Origin: Eubacterium barkeri
GTDB lineage: Bacteria > Bacillota > Clostridia > Eubacteriales > Eubacteriaceae
Direction of reading: 5' to 3'
Assembly: GCF_900107125.1 (NCBI RefSeq)
Contig: NZ_FNOU01000022.1
Location: 1 to 50,315, forward strand
Length of the DNA stretch: 50,315 bases
The translations under genes were made by a program, and so were the position numbers. A model generated the notes under the pieces. The model did no database searches and was not told where the DNA came from. It saw nothing but the letters and a program-made list of their open reading frames with translations. Positions 1 to 7,336 of this stretch are shown here, in pieces (position 1 is the first letter of the stretch; each line of letters starts with the position of its first letter).

Positions 1-189
1 GATGAGGACCACCGGATCGATACTGGGGCGGCCATTATCCAGGCAGTATTGGTCTTCGACCAGGTCATAGATGAAGTCGAAGCTGATGGCTTCATCCACT
101 AACCTTAGAATATGGTCCCTTGGTACGATGGTATCCATGGTGATGATCTGAGATTGTTCTCGTATGTTTTTTTCCCGTTTCGTCAGCAT
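1..189 (-). CDS. IS1182-like transposase, N-terminal part, cut by window edge
   Basis: The reverse strand encodes a protein beginning MLTKREKNIREQ and continuing through TIVPRDHILRLVDEAI, FIYDLVEDQYCLDNGRPSIDPV. This is the N-terminal DUF772-type helical region typical of IS1182-family DDE transposases, where it precedes the catalytic domain. Only about 63 residues are inside the window, so whether the element is intact cannot be judged. The start is supported by a GGAGG-type ribosome site at 198-202, with a long A-rich spacer. A TATAAT-like -10 lies at 218-223 on the minus strand. I am confident of the transposase family and less so of the exact IS group. Confidence 0.8.
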   Translation of the reverse strand, partial: MLTKREKNIREQSQIITMDTIVPRDHILRLVDEAISFDFIYDLVEDQYCLDNGRPSIDPVVLI

Positions 190-253
190 CTTTTTTTCCT
201 CCGCTTTTGATGTTTTTATTATATCACGGATGACGTTCTCGCTTCTCTTCCAA

Positions 254-295
254 TCGAAAAAAAGCCATAGAAACTTTATGGGTTTCCATGGCTTT
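254..295 (-). terminator. Intrinsic terminator guarding the transposase
   Basis: An inverted repeat pairs 261-274 with 282-295. On the minus strand it is followed by a run of seven T. It lies upstream of the transposase start and would stop minus-strand transcripts entering the element from the right, a common protective device of insertion sequences. Confidence 0.65.
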
Positions 296-308
296 GTCGA
301 CAGTCTGA

Positions 309-335
309 AGCCACCATTATGTATGGTGGCTTTTT
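309..335 (+). terminator. Terminator-like hairpin near the IS end
   Basis: AGCCACCAT and ATGGTGGCT pair around a short loop at about 310-331, followed by five T on the plus strand. With the hairpin at 261-295 it forms a pair flanking the IS boundary. Exact IS ends and target duplication cannot be placed because the other end is outside the window. Confidence 0.5.
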
Positions 336-384
336 CAAAAACTGCAAATGCCGACCCGTCACATTATTTGTAACCAGTCGGCAT
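334..384 (-). terminator. Terminator of candidate RNA copy A
   Basis: ATGCCGAC (348-355) pairs with GTCGGCAT (377-384), extended inside the loop by GTTACA/TGTGAC pairing. A short T run follows on the minus strand within CAGTTTTTG. Copy B ends with the same CAGTTTTTG after an unrelated hairpin. Confidence 0.6.
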
Positions 385-615
385 CAGCAATGTTGTTCAA
401 TTACCATTTCCTTGGGACTCACCCCTTTCAATCCTTACCATAAAAACTTATGACAAACAGGACTTCATTTGTTGTGGCGACACTTCGTTCCTCATCCCTT
501 TTCAAATCATGTGGGTTATCATTAAAGTACGGGAAAGGCTCTTGCCTTTATCCACCGCATCATCCTTATCTTTTACTAAGCCGATGATATGAACTCGGTA
601 CCACTTCTTTTATTT
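334..615 (-). ncRNA. Candidate structured RNA, copy A (about 280 nt)
   Basis: This region has no plausible ORF but is a complete transcription unit on the minus strand. It has a sigma-A promoter (TTTACA at 645-650, 17-base spacer, TATACT at 622-627), a likely start near 615, and a final hairpin (348-355 with 377-384) followed by GTTTTTG. Internally, AAAGGC (534-539) pairs with GCCTTT (544-549). The core at 415-500 matches copy B at 772-858: both carry GGACTCACCCCTTTC at one end and CTCATCCCTT at the other (plus-strand reading), 86 and 87 bases apart. I do not recognise the family. Structured Firmicute RNAs such as raiA are candidates on size only. Confidence 0.6.
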
Positions 616-621
616 GCCTAT

Positions 622-650
622 AGTATAGCACCTTCAAGCTTTTTTGTAAA
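622..650 (-). promoter_or_regulatory. Sigma-A promoter of RNA copy A
   Basis: TTTACA (645-650) and TATACT (622-627) on the minus strand are separated by 17 bases. Copy B has the same two hexamers with the same spacing, and both have TGC directly before the -10. Confidence 0.75.
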
Positions 651-693
651 GCCTTTTCATTCGATTTTAATTCTAATTTTTTGTAACAAGGCG

Positions 694-743
694 TCCAAAA
701 ACTGACTAAGACCTGCTTCTCTTAACTGACGAAGCAGGTCTTA
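694..743 (-). terminator. Terminator of candidate RNA copy B
   Basis: A perfect 13-bp stem pairs TAAGACCTGCTTC (707-719) with GAAGCAGGTCTTA (731-743) around an 11-base loop. On the minus strand it is followed by GTCAGTTTTTGG. Confidence 0.75.
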
Positions 744-1100
744 GCGTTCAGATTCAGGTTTCATGTCTTTTGGACTCACCCCTTTCGAATCTTACATTAT
801 CAAAGTCGAATTCTCATTCTTTACAGAAGCGCCAAAATCTTCTTTGTTCTCATCCCTTACTACTTACGCTTTCGTCGAATATAAGTTTCTTGTATTTAAG
901 AACGCTTAAGTCTCTATATGCTATAAGTCGTCTGCTTAAATAACCATTCGCTTACTCCCATAAGGTTCAGGCTTCTAACTTGTTTATCAACCTGATAACA
1001 GCAACCTCACCAATGTGTGTAATACATTTTCTTCTTTACAAGCATTTGGTTGGTTTCTCACCTGTTATCTTTCTCTGTAAAGATGTTTCTCCTTTGATTT
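694..1100 (-). ncRNA. Candidate structured RNA, copy B (about 400 nt)
   Basis: This is the second member of the tandem pair, read on the minus strand from a promoter at 1107-1135 to a strong hairpin at 707-743. Its core (772-858) matches copy A. Its promoter-proximal part is about 125 bases longer and carries its own pairings: GATAACAG/CTGTTATC between 994-1001 and 1062-1069, and ATCTTT/AAAGAT just after the start. No ORF with a ribosome site crosses it. The shared core, equal core length and divergent surroundings suggest two paralogous RNAs rather than a recent duplication. Family not identified. Confidence 0.6.
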
Positions 1101-1106
1101 GATTAC

Positions 1107-1135
1107 AGTATAGCACGTTTTCATTGTCTTGTAAA
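1107..1135 (-). promoter_or_regulatory. Sigma-A promoter of RNA copy B
   Basis: TTTACA (1130-1135) and TATACT (1107-1112) on the minus strand with a 17-base spacer, matching the copy A promoter. Confidence 0.75.
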
Positions 1136-1200
1136 GCATAATCATTTAATTTAAGAATTCTATAATCAAATTTTTTTATAAAAAGCACCCCATCTTAGCA

Positions 1201-1229
1201 TTGATATTTTTATGATTTCATCCTATAAT
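1201..1229 (+). promoter_or_regulatory. Promoter of deoD
   Basis: TTGATA (1201-1206), a 17-base spacer and a perfect TATAAT (1224-1229) give a near-consensus sigma-A promoter. The start would be near 1236, leaving a leader of about 50 bases. Confidence 0.8.
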
Positions 1230-1286
1230 AGAATTAGATTTGAAATATTATTATCAGTATTAAAAAAAGATTATTAGGAGGCTGAT

Positions 1287-2009
1287 ATGTCTACAACACC
1301 GCATAATATCGCGCACCCCGGTGATATCGCTAAAACGGTTTTAATGCCTGGAGATCCCCTCCGCGCACGTTTTATTGCCGAGAATTATTTGGATAATCCA
1401 CGGCTTTTCAATAATGTCCGTGGGATGTTAGGCTATACTGGTCTCTACAAAGGGCATTCTATTTCTGTTATGGGTTCTGGTATGGGGTTACCCTCCATGG
1501 GTATCTATTCTTACGAGCTTTTTAATTTTTATGGGGTGGATAACATCGTCCGTATTGGTAGTGCTGGCAGCTACACTGAAGAACTTCCTTTATACTCTAT
1601 GGTATTGGTCGATTCCTGCTGGAGCGAATCCACCTATGCCCAGGCTCAGTCTGGTGACGACTCCCCCATTCAGTATCCCGATAAAGAACTCAACGACATT
1701 CTATCGCAGACGGCCGATCGCTTAAATATTGAGATTTTCCGGGGCCCCATCCATTCCTCCGATATTTTTTACAATGCTCCCGGTTATGGTGATTTCTCTG
1801 CCATCCGTGAAGCCCATGGATGTATCGGCGTGGAAATGGAGAGCTTTTCTCTCTTCCACAACGCTAAGCTTTCTGAAAAGAAAGCGGCTTCCCTACTGAC
1901 GGTGAGTGATAACATGCTGACCATGGAATCCCTGGATGCCCTGGAACGAGAAAAGGCCTTTACCAAGATGTTCCACCTGGCCCTTGAAAGCGCCATAGCC
2001 TTCCACTAA
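1287..2009 (+). CDS. deoD: Purine-nucleoside phosphorylase, DeoD type
   Basis: The 240-residue protein is the usual length for hexameric DeoD enzymes, which split purine (deoxy)ribonucleosides with phosphate to the base and (deoxy)ribose-1-phosphate in the cytoplasm. Family landmarks are GDPLRARF near residue 22 (phosphate site), SGMGLPSMGIYSYEL near 64, RIGSAGSY near 88, GVEMESF near 181 (ribose and base contacts) and VSDN near 206, which holds the catalytic Asp. An AGGAGG site at 1276-1281 fits the ATG. The gene stands alone between its own promoter and a strong terminator. Together with upp at 34457 it gives the cell purine and uracil salvage. Confidence 0.95.
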   Translation: MSTTPHNIAHPGDIAKTVLMPGDPLRARFIAENYLDNPRLFNNVRGMLGYTGLYKGHSISVMGSGMGLPSMGIYSYELFNFYGVDNIVRIGSAGSYTEELPLYSMVLVDSCWSESTYAQAQSGDDSPIQYPDKELNDILSQTADRLNIEIFRGPIHSSDIFYNAPGYGDFSAIREAHGCIGVEMESFSLFHNAKLSEKKAASLLTVSDNMLTMESLDALEREKAFTKMFHLALESAIAFH

Positions 2010-2014
2010 AAAAT

Positions 2015-2062
2015 AAATGCCATACCCCACAATTTTCTTCTGTGCGGGGTATGGCATTTTTT
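2015..2062 (+). terminator. Bidirectional terminator between deoD and the radical-SAM pair
   Basis: AAATGCCATACCCC (from 2015) pairs with GGGGTATGGCATTT (ending at 2058), with a T run on the plus side and A-rich sequence on the other. It can end deoD and the convergent genes that stop at 2073. Confidence 0.85.
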
Positions 2063-2072
2063 ATCAACGCTC

Positions 2073-2759
2073 TTAGAAATCATCGTCGACCAGCTGCTGC
2101 ATAGATTTATGCAATCCAACAGTGGCATCAACAGTAAGCTCTAAATCTGCAAAATCATTCAGCGCCGTCATGACGAGAAGTGGCTTCACACATTTTTGGT
2201 CGATATACACGACGTCTAAATCAAATCCTAGGGTATCCCTCTTTTTTCCAGTATAAGCTAAAGACTGGATAAAGGGACGAATATCCGCTTCCTGCATGCG
2301 CCCCTTTTTATTGCGTTTTTCAATCAAAATGGTCTCTTGATCCATGAATCGAGTAATGGATTCATGGTAAATGGGATCTGATTTTTCATGCTTTACGCCA
2401 TAAAAGGTGATGTGATAACGGGCACTGCTCAGACTAGCACTTAAAGAAGGGGTTCCCGGCCGGATAATCCAGGCTTCGGTAATGACCATACCCACGGGCA
2501 GGACGGCATTCATCCCCTTTATAAAGGACTTTGGTTCCATCTCTTCCAAAAGCCCGATATCCCCATACTCAGCATCAGAGGTCAACCCCAGAGCCATAGC
2601 TCCTGAAAAAGCCAGCCTAGGGTGTGGATTAAATCCGCTGGAATAAGCCATGGGAATCTCTGCCCGGCGAAAAGCCCGCTGAAATAATCGCTGCTGGTCT
2701 AAATGGGAGATGAGGCGCAGGGTCTCTCCTCGTTTAAATTTAAATCTCATGGTTGCCAT
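2073..2759 (-). CDS. TIGR03936 family radical-SAM-associated protein (DUF2344)
   Basis: This protein of about 228 residues begins MATMRFKFKRGETLRLISHLDQQRLFQRAFRRA and contains YSSGFNPHPRLAFSGAMALG, the signature of the DUF2344 domain found beside, or fused to, TIGR03960 radical-SAM proteins. Its biochemical role is not established. The ATG at 2759 is chosen because an AAAGGA site lies about 10 bases upstream. The reading frame stays open further upstream, but that part overlaps the radical-SAM gene. The two genes overlap by about 20 bases, indicating translational coupling. In many clostridia this pair precedes the rng/rplU/rpmA genes; here it ends at a terminator facing deoD. Confidence 0.85.
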   Translation of the reverse strand: MATMRFKFKRGETLRLISHLDQQRLFQRAFRRAEIPMAYSSGFNPHPRLAFSGAMALGLTSDAEYGDIGLLEEMEPKSFIKGMNAVLPVGMVITEAWIIRPGTPSLSASLSSARYHITFYGVKHEKSDPIYHESITRFMDQETILIEKRNKKGRMQEADIRPFIQSLAYTGKKRDTLGFDLDVVYIDQKCVKPLLVMTALNDFADLELTVDATVGLHKSMQQLVDDDF

Positions 2760-4575
2760 GACACTGCCATCCTTTCTCAAAGCTCTGGATTCCGCAGCCA
2801 CCACAGCCACTGCGACAATCAGTGGTCAGAGATTCTGCCATTGCTTTATCCCATTCCCGTCCCAGGAATTCCTTTGTCACACCCATATCGATGAAATCCC
2901 AGGGTAGCACTTCCCCAAAGTCCCGGGTTCTCAGGGCGTAATCATCCCCATCGATCCCCGCCTGGGCAAAGGCCTGTTGCCATTTTTCTTCACTAAAATA
3001 TTCATGCCAGCCATCAAACTTACAGCCAAGTTGATAGGCATTGTACAGTACCTGCCCCAGCTTACGATCTCCCCTTGCAAAAATGGCTTCGTAGTAGCTG
3101 GTGGCAGCATCATGCCAGTTGTATTGGATTTTCCGACTTTTAATGGCACCCTTAAGCAGCTGCTGTTTTTCTCTAAAGGCCCCCTGGGGTTCCTGGCCCA
3201 TCCACTGAAAGGGGGTATGGGGCTTCGGTACAAAGCAAGAAGAGCTCAGAACAATTTTAACCGCCTTATTCCGTTGGTCTTTATCCACAGCGTAGTACTG
3301 CTCCAGCACCTTTTCCGCCAAATCAGCGATACCGGTAATATCCTCAGTGGTTTCTGTCGGAAGTCCCATCATAAAGTAAAGTTTGATATGCCCCCATCCC
3401 TTTTGAAAGGCATTGGACACCGTTCCCATAAGGTCTTCTTCTGTCACCCCTTTATTGATAACATCGCGCATACGCTGGGTTCCAGCCTCTGGTGCCAGGG
3501 TTATCCCGCTTTTTCTGATTTTTTGAATTTCCTCCAACATATCAATACTCAAGGAATCAATACGCAGGGAGGGCAGGGAGACACCGATCCGTTTTTCCTG
3601 GTAGCGCTCCACTAAATCGTGGATCAAGGCCTCAATCTGGGTATAATCCCCAGAGCTCAAGGAGGACAGGGCAATTTCCTCATAGCCGGTATTCTCCAAA
3701 ATCTTCTGAATATTAGACTCGATACAGTCCAGGGATTTTTCCCGTACCGGACGATAAATCATTCCAGCTTGACAGAAGCGACAGCCCCGACCACACCCCC
3801 GAAAGATTTCTGCGGTCACCCGATCATGGATCGTCTCAGTAAAGGGTACGATCACCTGTTCCGGGAAGTACACCTTCTCAATATCCTTAATAAAGCGCTT
3901 TTTGATATGGACTGGTTCACCGCTTTCCTTCCAAATCAATCTGCCATCCTCGGCCCGGGTACATAGGCTTGGGACATAAATACCCTGAATCTGAGCCGCC
4001 GCCTTGAAAAAGCACTGACGATCACCGAGGTTCTGACGATAGCACTTAAGGAGATCGAGAATCACCTCTTCCCCTTCACCGATAACGAAGAGATCAATAA
4101 AGTCTGCCAGAGGCTCTGGATTACAGGCACAGGGGCCTCCTGCCAGAATAATGGGAGTGTCCTCTTTCCGTTCTTCGGAACGCAAGGGGATACCGGCCAG
4201 ATCCAGCATATTTAAAATGTTGGTAAAGCTCATTTCATATTGAAGGGTAAAACCCACCATATCAAAATCCATAAGTGGATCCGCACTTTCCAAGGCAAAG
4301 AGTGGAAGATTTCGAGTGCGAAGCTGTTCCTCCATATCTGGCCAGGGTGCAAATACCCGCTCACAGGCAATATCCTTTTGATCATTGAGAAGGGCATACA
4401 GAATTTTTAGCCCCAGATGGGACATCCCCACCTCGTACACATCAGGAAAAGCAAAGGCAAATCGGATGGTGTCTGCGGTTAATTCCTTGTGAACAGACCC
4501 GATCTCATTGCCTTGGTAGGTTACTGGTTTTTTGACCAAGGGTAAAATCTTTCGTTCTAATTGTTCTTTATCCAT
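2740..4575 (-). CDS. TIGR03960 family B12-binding/radical-SAM protein
   Basis: The 611-residue protein has an N-terminal cobalamin-binding-like region (about 30-180, with FAFPDVYEVGMSHLGLKILY and ILAGGPCACNPEPLADFIDLFVIGEGEE). A radical-SAM core follows, with its CxxxCxxC cluster at Cys261, Cys265 and Cys268 in FRGCGRGCRFCQAG. A second cysteine cluster (DCRSGCGGCG) near the C-terminus may bind another metal centre. The family is widespread in Clostridia and its substrate is unknown. The ATG at 4575 has a GAGG site five bases upstream and a good promoter at 4609-4637. It is coupled to the DUF2344 gene. Confidence 0.88.
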   Translation of the reverse strand: MDKEQLERKILPLVKKPVTYQGNEIGSVHKELTADTIRFAFAFPDVYEVGMSHLGLKILYALLNDQKDIACERVFAPWPDMEEQLRTRNLPLFALESADPLMDFDMVGFTLQYEMSFTNILNMLDLAGIPLRSEERKEDTPIILAGGPCACNPEPLADFIDLFVIGEGEEVILDLLKCYRQNLGDRQCFFKAAAQIQGIYVPSLCTRAEDGRLIWKESGEPVHIKKRFIKDIEKVYFPEQVIVPFTETIHDRVTAEIFRGCGRGCRFCQAGMIYRPVREKSLDCIESNIQKILENTGYEEIALSSLSSGDYTQIEALIHDLVERYQEKRIGVSLPSLRIDSLSIDMLEEIQKIRKSGITLAPEAGTQRMRDVINKGVTEEDLMGTVSNAFQKGWGHIKLYFMMGLPTETTEDITGIADLAEKVLEQYYAVDKDQRNKAVKIVLSSSCFVPKPHTPFQWMGQEPQGAFREKQQLLKGAIKSRKIQYNWHDAATSYYEAIFARGDRKLGQVLYNAYQLGCKFDGWHEYFSEEKWQQAFAQAGIDGDDYALRTRDFGEVLPWDFIDMGVTKEFLGREWDKAMAESLTTDCRSGCGGCGIQSFEKGWQCHGNHEI

Positions 4576-4608
4576 AATTCCTCAATCTTTACGTTTTTTA
4601 GCTTGTCA

Positions 4609-4637
4609 ATTTTACCCCATCCATGGCTTAAAGTCAA
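4609..4637 (-). promoter_or_regulatory. Promoter of the radical-SAM pair
   Basis: On the minus strand TTGACT (4632-4637) and TAAAAT (4609-4614) are separated by 17 bases, with the gene start about 35 bases further on. Confidence 0.75.
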
Positions 4638-4783
4638 TGAAGGCTCATGGCAGAATCCAGTTCTCCAGCCCACTCAACACAGGGATACCCAAAGGTCTGC
4701 TGTACCATAATTTTAAAAATTGTGATGAAATATACATTGCTTGTGTGTTCGTTCTTCTTTTTTCAAAAAATTATCTTTCATCT

Positions 4784-4807
4784 ATTATAGACTGCATCGT
4801 CTATAAT
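4784..4807. promoter_or_regulatory. Perfect palindrome upstream of the NhaC gene, possible operator
   Basis: ATTATAGAC (4784-4792) and GTCTATAAT (4799-4807) are exact inverted repeats around TGCATC. The right arm contains a TATAAT usable as a -10 for the antiporter, and the left arm provides one for the other strand. No T run follows, so it looks more like a protein-binding site than a terminator. It lies in the 362-base gap between 4576 and 4937, which otherwise holds only the minus-strand promoter at 4609-4637 and AT-rich sequence. Confidence 0.45.
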
Positions 4808-4937
4808 GAGGTCTGTAAGATGATTGGTCAAGATATAAAAAACTCTCCACCTAAAAAGAAAATCCCTGCTTTAGTTTTACTTAAGTCTATGATAGAATTA
4901 AAAGGCAATTTTAGTATTTATGTAGAGGAGGAAGTAT

Positions 4938-6482
4938 ATGGAAACAATCGATGTTGGACTTTTGTCTTTGGTTCCACCGATTATTGCCATCGTTTTGGCC
5001 CTGTGTACCAAAGAAGTCATCTCTTCTTTGATCATCGGGATCCTTTCCGGTGGTCTGATTTATGCTTTAAATACCGGAGGAGGCATCGTCGAAATGAGTG
5101 CGATTTCCTTCGGTGCAATGGCTGAAACCGTTGGGAGTCCTGGTAAATTTAATATTATTTTATTTTTGGCACTCCTTGGTGCCCTAGTATGTGTTGTCAC
5201 TAAGGCTGGTGGTTCCCGTGCTTATGGTAACTGGGCATCGACTAAGATTAAAAACAAGAAGCTAGCTCAGCTGGCCACCAGCTTTTTAGGGGTTTTGATC
5301 TTTATTGATGACTATTTTAACTGCCTGACGGTCGGTACTGTCATGAAGCCAGTTACGGATAAGTATAACGTCTCCCGTGCAAAGCTGGCCTACATCATCG
5401 ATGCAACCGCTGCTCCAGTCTGTATTATTGCCCCTATTTCCAGTTGGGCAGCTGCCGTGGGTTCAACCCTTTACGAAACCGGGGCATTTTCCAACGAATT
5501 GTCGGCATTCTTTGCCACCATTCCCTATAACCTGTATGCCATTTTGTCCATTATTATGGTGGTCGTATTATCTGTGACCAATCTGGAATTTGGGCCTATG
5601 GCCAAAGCAGAATGGAAAGCAGAGCATACCGGGGATTTAGGCGCTATCGACTCTGATCCTGAAGAGGAAGCGGCCATTTCCAATAAGGGAACGGTTTGGG
5701 ATTTGGTAATCCCCATCGGTGCATTAATTGTCTTCTCCATCCTGGCCATGCTCTTTAACGGTGGTTATTGGTCTGAGGGCCTTTCACTGAGTGAAGCTTT
5801 TGGGAATTGTGATGCTTCTGCTGCACTGGTCCTTGGTGGATTTTGGGCGATTGTAGTCACCTTCCTGCTCTTCATTCCCCGTAAGCTGATTTCCTTCCGG
5901 GAATTCATGGATGGCATTGGGGACGGCGTAAAAAGCATGGTACCGGCCTTTATCATCCTGACTTTGGCCTGGACCATTGGGTTCATGTGTCAGGATTACT
6001 TAGGGACTGGCGTTTATGTTGGCCATTTAGTGGAGTCCAGCAATCTGCCCATGGAAATGATTCCGGCCATTGTCTTTTTAGTCGCTGCAGGCTTATCCTT
6101 CTCCATTGGGACAGCCTGGGGAACCTTTGGTATTTTTATTCCCATCGTGGTGTTTATCTGCCAGGCCTCTGCTCCAGAGCTTATGGTCGTCACCTTATCC
6201 GCCACCCTGGCTGGTTCGGTTTTCGGGGATCATTGCTCCCCCATCTCAGACACCACTATCCTGTCGTCCACTGGTGCTGGCTGTAACCATATGGAACACG
6301 TCTCCACACAGATTCCCTATGCCATTACTGTGGCAATCTGTTGCTTCATCGGTTATATCATTGCAGGATTCTCCTACGGAAATATCCTGCTGACTCTGGG
6401 CTCCGGCATCCTGTTGCTGGCTGCCGCCCTCATTATACTCCATCGATTTTCCCAGAAGAAGTTAAACACTCCTGAAGGTTGA
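4938..6482 (+). CDS. NhaC-family Na+/H+ antiporter
   Basis: The 514-residue, very hydrophobic protein begins METIDVGLLSLVPPIIAIVLALCTKEV and shows about a dozen membrane segments. NhaC family features include FIDDYFNCLTVGTVMKPVTDKYNVSRAKLAYIID, APICS-like APVCIIAPISSWAA, SIGTAWGTFGIFIPI and AGSVFGDHCSPISDTTILSSTGAGCNH. Such proteins exchange Na+ (or organic ions) for H+ at the membrane. This would fit a cell with an Rnf ion pump, although family members that move amino acids also exist and the substrate is uncertain. A GAGGAGG site at 4925-4931 supports the ATG. A strong terminator follows at 6511, and a TetR gene lies convergently beyond it. Confidence 0.85.
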   Translation: METIDVGLLSLVPPIIAIVLALCTKEVISSLIIGILSGGLIYALNTGGGIVEMSAISFGAMAETVGSPGKFNIILFLALLGALVCVVTKAGGSRAYGNWASTKIKNKKLAQLATSFLGVLIFIDDYFNCLTVGTVMKPVTDKYNVSRAKLAYIIDATAAPVCIIAPISSWAAAVGSTLYETGAFSNELSAFFATIPYNLYAILSIIMVVVLSVTNLEFGPMAKAEWKAEHTGDLGAIDSDPEEEAAISNKGTVWDLVIPIGALIVFSILAMLFNGGYWSEGLSLSEAFGNCDASAALVLGGFWAIVVTFLLFIPRKLISFREFMDGIGDGVKSMVPAFIILTLAWTIGFMCQDYLGTGVYVGHLVESSNLPMEMIPAIVFLVAAGLSFSIGTAWGTFGIFIPIVVFICQASAPELMVVTLSATLAGSVFGDHCSPISDTTILSSTGAGCNHMEHVSTQIPYAITVAICCFIGYIIAGFSYGNILLTLGSGILLLAAALIILHRFSQKKLNTPEG

Positions 6483-6510
6483 TGGAATGTGTTTCGTGTC
6501 GTGATTAATA

Positions 6511-6551
6511 AAAAATCCTAAGGTCGTGAAACCCGACCTTAGGATTTTTTT
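6511..6551 (+). terminator. Bidirectional terminator between the antiporter and tetR-like genes
   Basis: AAAAATCCTAAGGTCG (6511-6526) pairs with CGACCTTAGGATTTTT (6534-6549), with T on one side and A on the other, so it serves both convergent genes. Confidence 0.88.
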
Positions 6552-6556
6552 GTTTT

Positions 6557-7141
6557 CTATGAATTGAATATCGGCTCCAAAAGAAGGGCTAATTCTTCGT
6601 CAATGCGCTCTTCTGGCATTTTAAGGACAGGGAGGGTGAGACACATCCCACTAAGAAAATGAGCGAGATGCCTGCCCCATTGAGCAGGATCTATCTCTTT
6701 AAAGGCTCCGGTTCCAATGCCGTAGCTTAAGAGCTCCCGGAGCATTTCTGCCATATCGTCAAATTGCCATCGCCTTATGACCTGCTCCTCTTCATTCTCC
6801 TGGAAAAATTCGTAGGTAGCTAAGGTTAGTGTCGGCGTATCCCCCAATATGGAGGCCTTGTGTTGTTTGATGTAATCCACGAGGATATCTCTGGGGTCCT
6901 CCTGCTGATCTAAGGCCATCATAACTGCCTCTTGGCTTTCCACGGCTTCCTGGCGAAACACCTCCAGGAAAAGCTCTTTGGTGGAGTTAAAGTATAAATA
7001 CAGGCCTCCCCGGCTAATACCACAAGCCGTAACAATATCCTTCATGGTCACTCGGGAATAGCCCTTTTTCATAAAGACTTCCCGGGCCTGGGTTAAGATA
7101 AAGGCCCGCTTTTTTTCTGATTTTGAATAAGCCAAATCCAT
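6557..7141 (-). CDS. TetR/AcrR family transcriptional regulator
   Basis: The protein of about 194 residues has an N-terminal TetR helix-turn-helix: RAFILTQAREVFMKKGYSRVTMKDIVTACGISRGGLYLYFNSTKELF. It is followed by a divergent helical ligand domain ending in LLLEPIFNS. The ATG at 7141 is only one base from GGGAGG; a TTG at 7135 would have a better 7-base spacing, so the true start may lie six bases downstream. A palindrome sits between its -10 box and the start, suggesting self-repression. The nearest candidate target is the convergent antiporter, but the palindrome upstream of that gene has a different sequence, so regulation of it is not shown. Confidence 0.88.
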   Translation of the reverse strand: MDLAYSKSEKKRAFILTQAREVFMKKGYSRVTMKDIVTACGISRGGLYLYFNSTKELFLEVFRQEAVESQEAVMMALDQQEDPRDILVDYIKQHKASILGDTPTLTLATYEFFQENEEEQVIRRWQFDDMAEMLRELLSYGIGTGAFKEIDPAQWGRHLAHFLSGMCLTLPVLKMPEERIDEELALLLEPIFNS

Positions 7142-7160
7142 TCCTCCCACCGTATTTAAA

Positions 7161-7176
7161 ATGACACCTATGTCAT
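7161..7176. promoter_or_regulatory. Likely TetR autoregulatory operator
   Basis: ATGACA (7161-7166) and TGTCAT (7171-7176) form a perfect inverted repeat with a 4-base centre, directly downstream of the -10 box (7178-7183) of the tetR-like gene. Confidence 0.6.
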
Positions 7177-7177
7177 A

Positions 7178-7206
7178 ATTATACTTTTTTTGGGGAATGG
7201 CGTCAA
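7178..7206 (-). promoter_or_regulatory. Promoter of the tetR-like gene
   Basis: On the minus strand TTGACG (7201-7206) and TATAAT (7178-7183) are separated by 17 bases. Confidence 0.8.
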
Positions 7207-7277
7207 GAAATGGCGTAAAACACCTATGCTGGCTTTCAGGATTCCTCTGATCCATCTTCCCAATACCCGCAACGATT

Positions 7278-7302
7278 AAAAAAGAGCGTGCGCTAAGCGC
7301 TC
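7278..7302 (-). terminator. Terminator after thiI
   Basis: GAGCG and CGCTC (7298-7302 and 7284-7288) pair, and on the minus strand six T follow (7278-7283). It ends the cysteine desulfurase-thiI unit. Confidence 0.7.
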
Positions 7303-7336
7303 GGCTCCGTAAGGAAAGACTCCCTTCGTCTCCGGA

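Noticed and set aside
164..373. 69-codon plus-strand ORF across the IS boundary
   Set aside because: It runs through two hairpins and the terminator of RNA copy A, and is antisense to the transposase start. The composition is not protein-like.
2977..3615. 212-codon plus-strand ORF antisense to the radical-SAM gene
   Set aside because: The opposite strand encodes a clear TIGR03960 protein with cluster cysteines; this frame is open only by codon bias.
4532..5125. 197-codon plus-strand ORF crossing the gap upstream of the NhaC gene
   Set aside because: It begins antisense to the radical-SAM gene and runs into the NhaC gene in another frame. It has no ribosome site and no protein-like domain, so it is an open-frame shadow.
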